NCBI RefSeq assembly: GCF_014646895.1
Contig: NZ_BMOD01000001.1
Coordinates: forward strand, 119,172 to 183,171
Source of the DNA: Deinococcus roseus
Lineage (GTDB): Bacteria; Deinococcota; Deinococci; Deinococcales; Deinococcaceae
Direction of reading: 5' to 3'
DNA length: 64,000 bases
Position numbers and translations under genes: made by a program. Shown here piece after piece: positions 16,488 through 24,498 of the stretch (within the stretch, counting starts at the first letter, position 1; every line of letters begins with the position of its first letter). The notes under the pieces were generated by a model, which ran no database searches, was not told where the DNA came from, and worked only from the letters and a program-made list of their open reading frames with translations.

Positions 16488-17668
16488 TCTCCCCCATTCA
16501 TGAACTGATTCAGGACATCAAAGAGGGCCGCCCGGTGGTCCTTGTAGACGATGAAAACCGCGAAAACGAAGGGGATGTGGTGGTCGCAGCCGAATTCGGC
16601 ACCCCCGAGATGATCAACTTCATGGCCCACAAAGCCTGTGGTCTGATCTGCGTGTCGATCATGCCAGAACTGGCCTCCAGACTGGATCTTTTGCCGATGG
16701 TCAGCAAGAACAGCGACCCGAACGGCACCGCTTTTACAGTCAGCATTGACCACACTTCCAACAGCACCGGAATCAGTGCCCGTGACCGCTCCAGCACCAT
16801 CCTGGCATTGCTGGACGAAAACACCAGAGGCGAGGATTTCAGAAGACCGGGGCACATCTTCCCGCTGATCTCCAAACCCGGAGGGGTGCTCAGGCGTGCA
16901 GGTCACACCGAAGCTGCCGTGGATCTGGCCAGACTGGCTGGCCTGAAACCCGCTGGCGTCATCTGCGAAATCATGAACGAGGACGGCGAGATGAGCCGCC
17001 TCCCGGACCTGATCAAATTTGCAGAGGAAAACAACCTGAAAGTCGGGACCATTGCCGACCTGATCGAGTACCGCCTCAGGCGTGAACCTTTCGTGCTGGA
17101 ACAGGCCCGGGCCAAACTGCCCACCGAATACGGCGAATTCCAGATCGTGGGCTTTGAGGACACCCTCTCTGGGCAGGAGCATGTGGCCCTGGTGCTGGGT
17201 GAAATCACTGAAGAGCCCACCCTGGTCCGCATGCACAGCGAATGCCTCACCGGAGACGGCCTGCACTCCCTGCGCTGCGACTGCGGAGCACAAAGGGACG
17301 CTGCCCTGCAAGCCATCTCAGAAGCCGGAAGCGGCGTGCTGGTGTACCTGCGGCAGGAAGGACGGGGCATTGGACTGCTGAACAAAATCAAAGCCTATGC
17401 CCTGCAGGACCTGGGGGCAGACACCGTGGAAGCCAACCAGAAACTGGGCTTTGCCCCGGATTTGCGGGACTTTGGCATCGGGGCACAGATTCTGCACGGG
17501 CTGGGGGTCAAGCGCATCCGCCTGCTCACCAACAACCCCCGCAAGCTGCATTCCCTGTCCGGGTTCGGGCTGGAAATCGTGGAACGGGTGCCCCTGCAGG
17601 TGGGCCGCAACAAGTTCAATGAACATTACCTCAACACCAAAAAGGAGAAAATGGACCACTTGCTGTGA
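16484..17668 (+). CDS. ribBA: Bifunctional DHBP synthase/GTP cyclohydrolase II RibBA
   Basis: A 394-residue fusion of the two enzymes that open riboflavin synthesis. The N-terminal DHBP synthase half (about 1-200) has the acidic metal motif DDENRENEGD and GHTEAAVDLARLAGL. The C-terminal GTP cyclohydrolase II half has the zinc motif HSECLTGDGLHSLRCDCG, RQEGRGIGLLNKIKAY and the ending RLLTNNPRKLHSLSGFGL. I chose ATG 16484, overlapping the ribE stop by ATGA; the longer frame upstream only overlaps ribE. No catalytic residue appears to be missing in either half. Confidence 0.97.
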   Translation: MISPIHELIQDIKEGRPVVLVDDENRENEGDVVVAAEFGTPEMINFMAHKACGLICVSIMPELASRLDLLPMVSKNSDPNGTAFTVSIDHTSNSTGISARDRSSTILALLDENTRGEDFRRPGHIFPLISKPGGVLRRAGHTEAAVDLARLAGLKPAGVICEIMNEDGEMSRLPDLIKFAEENNLKVGTIADLIEYRLRREPFVLEQARAKLPTEYGEFQIVGFEDTLSGQEHVALVLGEITEEPTLVRMHSECLTGDGLHSLRCDCGAQRDAALQAISEAGSGVLVYLRQEGRGIGLLNKIKAYALQDLGADTVEANQKLGFAPDLRDFGIGAQILHGLGVKRIRLLTNNPRKLHSLSGFGLEIVERVPLQVGRNKFNEHYLNTKKEKMDHLL

Positions 17669-17711
17669 GAAATGACAGAAGCGAAATCCCAATGGGGGCA
17701 GAATCAGTGCC

Positions 17712-18341
17712 ATGAAACGGGAACCCGTTGTGATGGTCCACGGCATCAACGACTCCAGCGCAGGACTCAGAACCATGCGCCAGGTGCTGGAGCACCACGG
17801 GCACCATGTTTATGCGCCCGACCTGAAGCCCAACGATGGCAGGCACGGCATCAAGAAAATGGCTGAATTCCTGAGAGACTACATCGACAGCAAAATTCCA
17901 GAAGGACCCTTCGACCTGATTGCTTTCTCCATGGGAGGCATCATCGGGCGCTACTACCTGCAAAGGCTGGGAGGCCTGGACCGTGTGAAACGCATTGTTC
18001 TGGTTTCCAGCCCCCACCAGGGCACCATCTGGGGCCATGTTTACCCGCTTCCAGGCGTGAAAGACATGGCTGTGGGCAGCGAATTCCTGAAGGAACTGAA
18101 CACCGATGTGGATGTGCTCGGAAACAAGCCCTGCCTGACCATCTGGACCCCTTATGACATCACCATCTGGCCTCCCCAGCACTGCATCCTCCCCAATGCC
18201 GAAAACCATGAGGTCAAGGTCTGGCGGCACGGCGCAATGATGAAAGACCCCCAGGTGATCAAAAAAGTGGTGGAGTTTCTGGATGTGCCAGAAGTCCAAA
18301 GCAGTCCTGTGGTTGTGGGTACAGCAGAAAGGAATTTTTAA
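17712..18341 (+). CDS. Alpha/beta-hydrolase (lipase-type) downstream of ribBA
   Basis: A 209-residue protein of the bacterial triacylglycerol-lipase/esterase type. It begins EPVVMVHGINDSSAG (oxyanion-hole strand HG), has the nucleophile elbow FSMGGIIGRYYL with Ser at about 74, and VSSPHQGTIWG after it; an Asp/His pair probably lies in TIWTPYDITIWP and VKVWRHGAMMKDP. There is no signal peptide, so it should act in the cytoplasm. It follows ribBA by 43 bases without a terminator, so it may be co-transcribed with the rib genes, but nothing links it to flavins. Substrate unknown. Confidence 0.85.
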   Translation: MKREPVVMVHGINDSSAGLRTMRQVLEHHGHHVYAPDLKPNDGRHGIKKMAEFLRDYIDSKIPEGPFDLIAFSMGGIIGRYYLQRLGGLDRVKRIVLVSSPHQGTIWGHVYPLPGVKDMAVGSEFLKELNTDVDVLGNKPCLTIWTPYDITIWPPQHCILPNAENHEVKVWRHGAMMKDPQVIKKVVEFLDVPEVQSSPVVVGTAERNF

Positions 18342-18371
18342 TTGGGGGTGCGTTTGAGATTTCTGGAGGGT

Positions 18372-18521
18372 AGATCCCCCTGTGCCTCACTTCGTTTGGC
18401 ACTGTCCCCCTTAACGAAGGGGGATGGTTGGTTCCTTCAATTGGAAGCCATGCCAGACGATCTACAACCCCCCAACGCTGACGGGGGGACCTTCGAGCGA
18501 ATGCGAGAAGCGGGGGGATCT
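18372..18521. repeat. Interspersed-type palindromic repeat, about 150 bp
   Basis: The element is bounded by inverted ends AGATCCCCC (18372-18380) and GGGGGATCT (18513-18521) and contains inner hairpins such as CCCCCTT-AACG-AAGGGGG and CCCCCC/GGGGGG. The composition differs from nearby genes and no frame inside looks coding. Such elements occur in many copies in Deinococcus genomes; the copy number here cannot be seen. Confidence 0.6.
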
Positions 18522-18548
18522 CACCCGCAATGCTCCCAGACCATCATT

Positions 18549-18893
18549 TCAATCCACCAGAGGGCGTTGTTCCATCACCGTTGCCCGTCCTTCAATTCCG
18601 ATGGAGAGGTTCACCGTGCGCCCCGAACCGTGGGACCTGTGGGAGGTGCCCTTGAGAACGGTGTAAGCCTGTCCTGGCGTGAGGATGACAGGCTCCCGGT
18701 CCCGGAATTCCAGGGTGAGCACCCCCTGCAGGCAGATGAAGGTTTCGTCGCTGTCAGGGTGGTGGTGCCAGGGGTACTGGCCGGAGAAAACCGACATCCG
18801 CACACTGTGGTTGTTGTTCTGCTGGGTCAAAACGTTGGTGTAGGCTTCTTTTGCCTGCGCCGCCAGGGTCAAAAAGTCGATTTTTTCATTCAT
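18549..18893 (-). CDS. Cupin domain protein
   Basis: A 114-residue single-cupin protein. The two cupin motifs are visible: GQYPWHHHPDSDETFICLQG (metal-binding His and Glu) and the later PGQAYTVLKGTSHRS with a second His. ATG 18893 follows GGAG with a 5-base gap; the upstream extension of the frame has no ribosome site and overlaps ribH. It is reversed relative to the rib genes on both sides. A small metal-dependent enzyme or sugar/ligand-binding protein is likely, but the cupin fold alone does not reveal the reaction. Confidence 0.88.
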   Translation of the reverse strand: MNEKIDFLTLAAQAKEAYTNVLTQQNNNHSVRMSVFSGQYPWHHHPDSDETFICLQGVLTLEFRDREPVILTPGQAYTVLKGTSHRSHGSGRTVNLSIGIEGRATVMEQRPLVD

Positions 18894-18926
18894 GGGTTCT
18901 CCTGCCCTTTCGAAAGGTTGTGCAAC

Positions 18927-19391
18927 ATGCGTAGAGTTGAAGCGAATCTCCTTGCAAACGGTCTGAAGGTTGCCATTGTGAACACCCGCTGGAACCATTT
19001 TATTGTGGACCGTCTGGTGGAGGGGGCCGTGACGGCCTTCAAACAACACGGCGGCAATGAGGAAGACCTCACCTTATATACTGCACCCGGTTCCTTTGAG
19101 GTGCCTCTGATCGCCAAAAAGCTTGCCCAGAGCGGCAAATTTGATGCCGTGGTCTGTCTGGGCGCCGTGATCAAGGGCTCTACCGACCACTATGATTACG
19201 TTGCCGGATCTGCAACTTCTGGGATTGCTGCTGCTGCACTGGATTCGGGTGTTCCTGTGGCTTTCGGGGTGCTGACCACTGAGAGCATCGAGCAGGCCAT
19301 TGAACGTGCTGGCACCAAAGCAGGCAACAAGGGTGCAGAGGCGATTCTGGCCGTGGTGGAAACGGCGAACCTGTTGAAATTGATTGACTGA
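18927..19391 (+). CDS. ribH: 6,7-dimethyl-8-ribityllumazine synthase
   Basis: A 154-residue enzyme that joins the pyrimidine and butanone phosphate intermediates to make lumazine, the substrate of riboflavin synthase; it normally forms a large capsid-like oligomer. Motifs are AIVNTRWNHFIVDRLVEGA, the phosphate-binding APGSFEVPL, CLGAVIKGSTDHYDYV with the catalytic His, and FGVLTTESIEQAIERAGTKAGNKG. ATG 18927 lies 9 bases after AAAGG. It is cut off from ribD-ribE-ribBA by the lipase, the repeat and the reversed cupin gene, so it probably has its own promoter; no second FMN riboswitch is seen before it. Confidence 0.97.
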   Translation: MRRVEANLLANGLKVAIVNTRWNHFIVDRLVEGAVTAFKQHGGNEEDLTLYTAPGSFEVPLIAKKLAQSGKFDAVVCLGAVIKGSTDHYDYVAGSATSGIAAAALDSGVPVAFGVLTTESIEQAIERAGTKAGNKGAEAILAVVETANLLKLID

Positions 19392-19423
19392 TTTCTCACT
19401 CCTCAACACCATTTCTGTCAGGA

Positions 19424-19452
19424 GGGCGCAGCGTGCTGCGCCCTTAAATTTT
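19424..19452 (+). terminator. Terminator after ribH
   Basis: GGGCGCAG-CGTG-CTGCGCCC, a perfect 8-bp stem, followed by TTAAATTTT. Confidence 0.85.
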
Positions 19453-19474
19453 GCAGCTGGAGATTCCTCGCGTT

Positions 19475-19494
19475 GGGCGAGGCACGCCTCGCCC
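19475..19494. repeat. REP-like palindrome
   Basis: GGGCGAGGC-AC-GCCTCGCCC is a perfect palindrome with 9-bp arms, followed by CCTACAG. This resembles extragenic palindromes widespread in several bacterial groups. It sits between ribH and the Hsp90-like gene. Confidence 0.6.
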
Positions 19495-19611
19495 CTACAG
19501 TCGCGGTCACAAATTTCTGCCTTCTGCAAATCCCCATCTGCCCCAACGCCTATCCCACCATGCGCCATATGCTGGATGCCACCTGTTCTGTTTCAGGCTA
19601 AAATGCAAGGC

Positions 19612-21405
19612 ATGGTGCATAGTTTTAAGATTGACCTGAAGGGCATCATTGATTTGCTGTCCAATCACCTTTATTCCGATCCCAGTGTGTTTGTGCGTGA
19701 ACTCTTGCAGAATGCCGTGGATGCCATCACCGCCCGCAAGAACAACGGAGAGCGCTTTGAGCCGAACATCCGGGTTGAAGTGGTGCAGGACGGAGAAACC
19801 CGCCGTCTGATCTTCGAGGACAATGGCATTGGCCTGACTGAGAATGAAATTCACGAATTTCTGGCCACCATTGGCCGTTCCAGCAAGCGCATTTCTGAAG
19901 CCCGTGAATCTTACCTGGGGCAGTTCGGAATTGGTTTGCTGTCTTGCTTCATGGTGTCCAGTGAAATCCGGGTGTACACCCAGTCCAGCAAGGGGGGTCC
20001 TGCTGCCTGCTGGATTGCCCAGCCAGACGGCACCTATGAAATTGCCACCACCACCGAGGCTCCCGAGGTGGGCACAAGGGTGATTCTGGAGGCCCGTGAG
20101 GATTTTGATTACCTCTTTGAGTTTGAGAACCTGCAGGAGGACCTGTTCGGGTATGGCGAGATTTTGCCTTATCCCATTCAGCTGTCCAGCGGCGAGGAGC
20201 AGATCCAGGTCAATTCCGGGAACATTCCCTGGACCATTTATGCAGAGACAGGCGATCCTGCCCTGAAGGAGCAGGTGCTGGCCTATGCCAGAGAGCGCCT
20301 CAATCTGGACGCTCTGGATTGCTTTCCTCTCAAAACCTCTGCGGGTGGGGTGAGTGGGGTGGCTTTTGTGCTGCCTTACAGCACCCAGGCCAACTCCAGG
20401 CAGTGGCACCGGGTGTACCTGAAGAACATGCTGCTGGGCTCACAGATTGAGAACCTGCTGCCAGAGTGGGCTTTCTTTGTGCGCTGCTTCCTGAATGTGC
20501 AGGGGCTGCATCCCACTGCGTCCAGAGAGTCTTTCTATGAAGATGAACTGCTGACCGAGGCCCGTGCAGAGCTGAACAGCCAGATGCAGGCCTGGCTCAG
20601 GCACCTCACCCAGCACGATCATGAGGGTTTGCGGAAACTGCTGCAACTGCATTACCTCCCCATGCGTGCCCTGTCTGTGGACAACGATGAGTTTTACAAA
20701 CTGCTGGTGCACAGCTTCTCTTTTGAGACCAGCACCGGGCGCATGACGCTGGCAGAGTATTTGCAGCACAACCCCGTGATCCGTTATGTCACCAACCTGG
20801 ACCAGTTCCGGCAGATTGCCCAGGTTGCTTCTGCTTACGGGCACAGCGTGATCAATGCCGTGTACACCTACGACGTTCCCATCCTGCGCAAGTACACGGC
20901 CATGTTCGATGTGGCAACAGAAGAAATTGATGCCACCACCTACGCCCACACCCTGGAAGAGGTGCAGTCCGAGGGGTTGCAGAACTTCCTGCTGCTGGCC
21001 CAGGATGCCCTGAAAGACCTGGAATGCCAGATCACCGTGAAGAAGTTCATTCCGGATTCCCTGCCTGCACTGTTCATTGTCAGCGAGGTGCATCAGGAAC
21101 TGGGTGATGTGGAGCAGGCCCAGGAGGTCAGTGATGATCTGTGGTCGGATGTGCTGGAGGATTACGCTTCTGAACTGCGTTCCCAGCGGGTGGCCCACTT
21201 GCACCTGAACTTCAACAATGCCCTGGTCCAGAGCATGCTGCATGCCGAAAACCCCAAAGTGGTGCGCCGTCTGGTGCAGATGCTGTACGTGCAGGCCCAT
21301 TTGCTGGGCCACCACCCGCTCAGGCAGGAAGAACTGACCCTCCTCACCGAGGGTTTGCAGGAAATGATGTTCTGGGGCCTCAGGGCAGACCGGATGCTGA
21401 ATTGA
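19612..21405 (+). CDS. Non-canonical Hsp90-family chaperone
   Basis: A 597-residue protein with a complete GHKL ATPase domain: RELLQNAVDAITARK (catalytic Glu/Asn helix), DNGIGLTENEI, IGRSS, and GQFGIGLLSCFMVSS. The middle domain has the catalytic-loop equivalent ASRESFYED. It lacks the long charged linker and the usual E. coli-type C-terminal region, so it is a shorter Hsp90 form. A -10 TAAAAT (19599-19604) lies 7 bases before ATG 19612, suggesting a leaderless mRNA; an ATG three codons earlier overlaps that box. Followed 12 bases later by a TPR-like gene. A paralogue lacking the ATPase domain is encoded at 23312. Clients unknown. Confidence 0.9.
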   Translation: MVHSFKIDLKGIIDLLSNHLYSDPSVFVRELLQNAVDAITARKNNGERFEPNIRVEVVQDGETRRLIFEDNGIGLTENEIHEFLATIGRSSKRISEARESYLGQFGIGLLSCFMVSSEIRVYTQSSKGGPAACWIAQPDGTYEIATTTEAPEVGTRVILEAREDFDYLFEFENLQEDLFGYGEILPYPIQLSSGEEQIQVNSGNIPWTIYAETGDPALKEQVLAYARERLNLDALDCFPLKTSAGGVSGVAFVLPYSTQANSRQWHRVYLKNMLLGSQIENLLPEWAFFVRCFLNVQGLHPTASRESFYEDELLTEARAELNSQMQAWLRHLTQHDHEGLRKLLQLHYLPMRALSVDNDEFYKLLVHSFSFETSTGRMTLAEYLQHNPVIRYVTNLDQFRQIAQVASAYGHSVINAVYTYDVPILRKYTAMFDVATEEIDATTYAHTLEEVQSEGLQNFLLLAQDALKDLECQITVKKFIPDSLPALFIVSEVHQELGDVEQAQEVSDDLWSDVLEDYASELRSQRVAHLHLNFNNALVQSMLHAENPKVVRRLVQMLYVQAHLLGHHPLRQEELTLLTEGLQEMMFWGLRADRMLN

Positions 21406-21417
21406 GGGGTTTTTGAA

Positions 21418-22527
21418 ATGGAACACATGGAAACCATTGAAGAATTGATTGAACTGGCCGAAGCTCAGGGCAGCGAAGAGGAAAGCCTGCCTTTCTGGGA
21501 AAGGGCCGTGCGTCTGGCAGACACCCAGCGTGACATCGAGGCTGGATTTCGCACCCGCAGTGAACTGGTGCATGCCGCAACATTTTCGGGGCATCCCAAC
21601 AAGGCCCTGGTGCATTTTGCCTGGCTGATCGGGGTGTTCGACAGGAACCGTGAACTGTTCAGGCATCAGGAGAGGCACCTGATGTGGGCCTACAAGTGGA
21701 TCCTGCATTCGATTTTCGCCTACCCGAATTTCTCTTTGCAGCGGGCCTACCAGTTGCAGGAGGATTTTGAGCGCCGTTCCCAGAAGCTGGGGGCAGGCAC
21801 CCACTACCACGCTTACCAGTCTCTGCGTCTGGCCCTGCACATCGGGGACATGAAGGCTGCAGAGCAGGCTTTTCTGGCGTGGCGCAGGATCCCCAGAGAT
21901 GAACTGAGCGACTGCGAGGTGTGCGAGAAGAACAAGGTGATGGGCTACTACGAGGCCAGAGAGGATTTTGTGAGCAGCGTGCGTCTGGGCGAGGAGATCC
22001 TGCGCAGCGACCGCAAGTGCCACAACGTGCCCACCGTGACTTACGGCAGCCTGCTGTATCCGCTGTTCAAACTGGGGCGTCTGGAAGAGGCGCGGCAGTA
22101 CCATCTGGAAGGGGTCACCCGGGCCAGAGGGGACCGCAACTTCATTCCCACCATTGCAGAGCACGTGCAGTTTCTGGTCCTGACCGAGAACCTGGATGCG
22201 GCTTTGAGGCTGTGGATGGACCACTTTCAGCTGGGTTACACCACCCGCGATCCGCTGGACCGTTTTGATTATGTGCTGTCTGGTGCAGTGCTTTTCCAGG
22301 TGCTCTCTGAGACCCGCACAGGCTTGCAGCTTCCTTTCCCCACACACTTCCGGGGTTTTGAGCTTTCTGGTACGTATGATCCACAGCAACTTGCCATTGG
22401 ACTCTTGCAGGAAGCCAGCGATCTGGCCCACCAGTACGATCAGCGCAATGGCACAGCCCGTTTTCAGGATCTGGTCCAGCAATGGACAACCCGGGCCGCC
22501 TCGGAACGTCGTGCATTTCTGGTGTGA
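21418..22527 (+). CDS. TPR-like helical protein paired with the Hsp90-like gene
   Basis: A 369-residue, mostly alpha-helical protein with degenerate tetratricopeptide-style helix pairs (FWERAVRLADTQRDIEAGFR, AYQSLRLALHIGDMKAAEQA, YGSLLYPLFKLGRLEEARQY). There is no signal peptide or membrane segment. A DCEVCEKNK pair of cysteines is visible in the middle. It starts 12 bases after the Hsp90 stop with GAGGGG upstream, so the two are surely one transcript, closed by a terminator at 22594. TPR proteins are common Hsp90 partners, so a co-chaperone or client adaptor is a reasonable guess, not shown by the sequence. Confidence 0.8.
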   Translation: MEHMETIEELIELAEAQGSEEESLPFWERAVRLADTQRDIEAGFRTRSELVHAATFSGHPNKALVHFAWLIGVFDRNRELFRHQERHLMWAYKWILHSIFAYPNFSLQRAYQLQEDFERRSQKLGAGTHYHAYQSLRLALHIGDMKAAEQAFLAWRRIPRDELSDCEVCEKNKVMGYYEAREDFVSSVRLGEEILRSDRKCHNVPTVTYGSLLYPLFKLGRLEEARQYHLEGVTRARGDRNFIPTIAEHVQFLVLTENLDAALRLWMDHFQLGYTTRDPLDRFDYVLSGAVLFQVLSETRTGLQLPFPTHFRGFELSGTYDPQQLAIGLLQEASDLAHQYDQRNGTARFQDLVQQWTTRAASERRAFLV

Positions 22528-22593
22528 TCTGTCCCATCTGAAAGGGATGTTCTGCAGTCCCAAAACATCTGAAACCGCAGTTTCTGAAGTCAA

Positions 22594-22627
22594 GTGCTCA
22601 GGGAAACCGTATCCCCGAGCACTTTTT
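22594..22627 (+). terminator. Terminator of the Hsp90-TPR transcript
   Basis: GTGCTC (22594-22599) pairs with GAGCAC, with inner GGG/CCC pairing, followed by TTTTT. Confidence 0.85.
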
Positions 22628-22951
22628 GCCGTTGTTTTCGTGAGCGCTTTTTCGGATTTGTGGTTTCCTGAATTGAAAACGGTATTGCGCTTTTCTGGAC
22701 TCGTGACCAGACCAGAAAAAGAAATTTTCAAACAAATAACTGAATTTCTCCTGAATCTACCAGAAATGTAACATTGTTTTTCAAGCGCACAAATCCCTTG
22801 CAGGTGGGCAAAACCAAGGCAATGGTTAAACCCAGTTCATGAAAATTTATTCATCTGATTTTGATTTTTTAGGCTACAATGAAACTACAGTTCCAGAAGA
22901 CTGCGACTTCCACCACAACCCAACTCCACTTCTGTTCTGAAGGAGGATGAG
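22628..22951. other. Intergenic region before the 86-residue gene
   Basis: No gene is visible. An inverted repeat TTTTCTGG / CCAGAAAA lies at about 22691-22719, possibly an operator or hairpin. The DNA becomes AT-rich toward the end, where TACAAT (22875-22880) is a likely -10 for the following gene; no clear -35 is paired with it. Confidence 0.5.
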
Positions 22952-23212
22952 ATGAAAGTTCTTAAAAAAGCCGTAAATGTCGGTGCTCTCACACCCCCTC
23001 GTCAAGTGATTTTCATTCGTGAAAGCGAACTGCCCACCAGCGATGTGGTCACCCTGAAAGATGCCTTCTTTGGCTCTGCACACGATCCCTTTGTGGAAGT
23101 GCACTGCGAACATGGCTTCATCACCGCCATGGTCAGCGAACACCAGGAGAGTGGCTGGTTCATGCTCACCTGCACCAGTGGTCCCCGTTCAACGTCCCAG
23201 AGCGTTGCCTGA
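22952..23212 (+). CDS. Small protein of unknown function, 86 residues
   Basis: I do not recognise this protein. It starts with ATG after a strong GGAGG (5-base gap) and ends before a clear terminator, so it is a well-defined single-gene unit. It has a basic N-terminus (MKVLKKAVNVGALTPPRQV), no signal peptide, one Cys in EVHCEHGF and one in MLTCTSG, and a likely beta-rich centre. It lies between the Hsp90-TPR pair and the truncated Hsp90 paralogue; a link to them is possible only on position. Confidence 0.75.
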   Translation: MKVLKKAVNVGALTPPRQVIFIRESELPTSDVVTLKDAFFGSAHDPFVEVHCEHGFITAMVSEHQESGWFMLTCTSGPRSTSQSVA

Positions 23213-23234
23213 CCCTCACCATCCAGCCAGGAAC

Positions 23235-23264
23235 GCACCTCCTCACGAGGTGCTTCTTTTTTTG
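23235..23264 (+). terminator. Terminator after the 86-residue gene
   Basis: GCACCTC-CTCAC-GAGGTGC stem followed by TTCTTTTTTT. Confidence 0.9.
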
Positions 23265-23311
23265 CTGGTCTTCTGGAATGGTCTTCTGGAGAAGCTATAC
23301 TTGAACCATCC

Positions 23312-24451
23312 ATGACAGCTTCTGATGGGCAACACCACCTGCAAACTTTGCTCAACCGCCTTTATCCCAGCGAACAGCACCGCAGAGATGCCCTGATGCT
23401 GCATGGAGAAGAGGTGCTGGGCCTGTTGCCCTTCGACCTGATCGAATTGAAACATCCGTCTGGCACACCTGCAGGTCTGGTGTTCATCCTGCCCTACAGC
23501 GTTCATCCGGGTTCCAGGGCCGTGCAGGTTCCCAGTCCGCTGCCAGAATGGAGTTTCTGCATGCACATCCTGCTCTGTGAAGGACCAGAACCCCTGCTGG
23601 ATGCACAGCACATTGAGCAACAGATCCTGGCTTACCTGCAAAACCTGGCCCATCAGGACCCGGAAACCCTGCATGAGTTGCTGCAACTGCACGATGCAGG
23701 CCTGAAAACCCTGGCCCTGGAAGACGAAACCCTGTACCGACTGCTGATCCACCATTTTGTGTTTGAAACCACCCGTGGAAACCTGAATTTGCAGGAATAC
23801 CTGAAGCACACCGGGTACCTGCGCTTCATTCCCCACCCGGACCAGTACCGCCAGGTGGAACAGGTGGCACGCGCACAGGAGCACTTCATCATCAATGCCT
23901 CTTATCCCAGAGACACCGAACTGCTCACCCTGTATGCAAAGCTCTATCCAGATTCCAGCGTGGAACTGATGGACGCCGCAGGGTACGCCACCCATTTGCC
24001 AATGATTGAGCACCCCAGCCTGGAACACCTGCTGGAAAACGCAAGACAGGTGCTGCAGGAATTTCAGCTCACCATCGACATGCGCAGCTTCAAACCCGCC
24101 TCGCAGCCTGCCCTGCTGGTCGCCAGCGAAGCCTACAAGCACCACCAGCACTTTCAGAAGAACCGCACCCACCTGAGCCCCCTCTGGACCGAAGTGATTG
24201 AACAACTGATCGAGCAGGAGCAGGCACCCCAGGCCAGACTGTTCCTGAATTTTGACAGCCCACTGGTGCAATCCTTGCTGGAAGTGCAGGACCTGGCCGT
24301 GATGCAAGAAAGCCTCAGGATGATTTACCTGCAAGCCGTGTTGCTGGGCAGGCACCCCATTTCCGACCATGAGATGGATTTGCTCGCTGGCGGGCTGCAA
24401 AGTCTGGTCACCTGGGGATTGCAGGCCAGCAGGTACCGGAATTTGAATTGA
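23312..24451 (+). CDS. Hsp90 paralogue lacking the ATPase domain
   Basis: A 379-residue protein that aligns along its whole length with the middle and C-terminal part of the Hsp90-like protein at 19612. Shared stretches include FVLPYS/FILPYS, LPEWAF/LPEWSF, LRKLLQLH/LHELLQLH, LLVHSFSFET/LLIHHFVFET, HLNFNNALVQSML/FLNFDSPLVQSLL, and the endings MMFWGLRADRMLN/LVTWGLQASRYRNLN. The GHKL nucleotide-binding domain is absent, as is the catalytic-loop ASRESFYED. A -10 TATACT (23296-23301) lies 10 bases before the ATG and no ribosome site is seen. It may form mixed dimers with, or compete against, the full-length protein; inference. Confidence 0.85.
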   Translation: MTASDGQHHLQTLLNRLYPSEQHRRDALMLHGEEVLGLLPFDLIELKHPSGTPAGLVFILPYSVHPGSRAVQVPSPLPEWSFCMHILLCEGPEPLLDAQHIEQQILAYLQNLAHQDPETLHELLQLHDAGLKTLALEDETLYRLLIHHFVFETTRGNLNLQEYLKHTGYLRFIPHPDQYRQVEQVARAQEHFIINASYPRDTELLTLYAKLYPDSSVELMDAAGYATHLPMIEHPSLEHLLENARQVLQEFQLTIDMRSFKPASQPALLVASEAYKHHQHFQKNRTHLSPLWTEVIEQLIEQEQAPQARLFLNFDSPLVQSLLEVQDLAVMQESLRMIYLQAVLLGRHPISDHEMDLLAGGLQSLVTWGLQASRYRNLN

Positions 24452-24498
24452 GGATCCTGACGGCTGATGGTGGATCCTGTCCCTGTTAAAATACACCC

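Noticed and set aside
20440..22731. 763-residue minus-strand open frame opposite the Hsp90 and TPR genes
   Set aside because: Spans two convincing genes and their gap; the product has no domain pattern.
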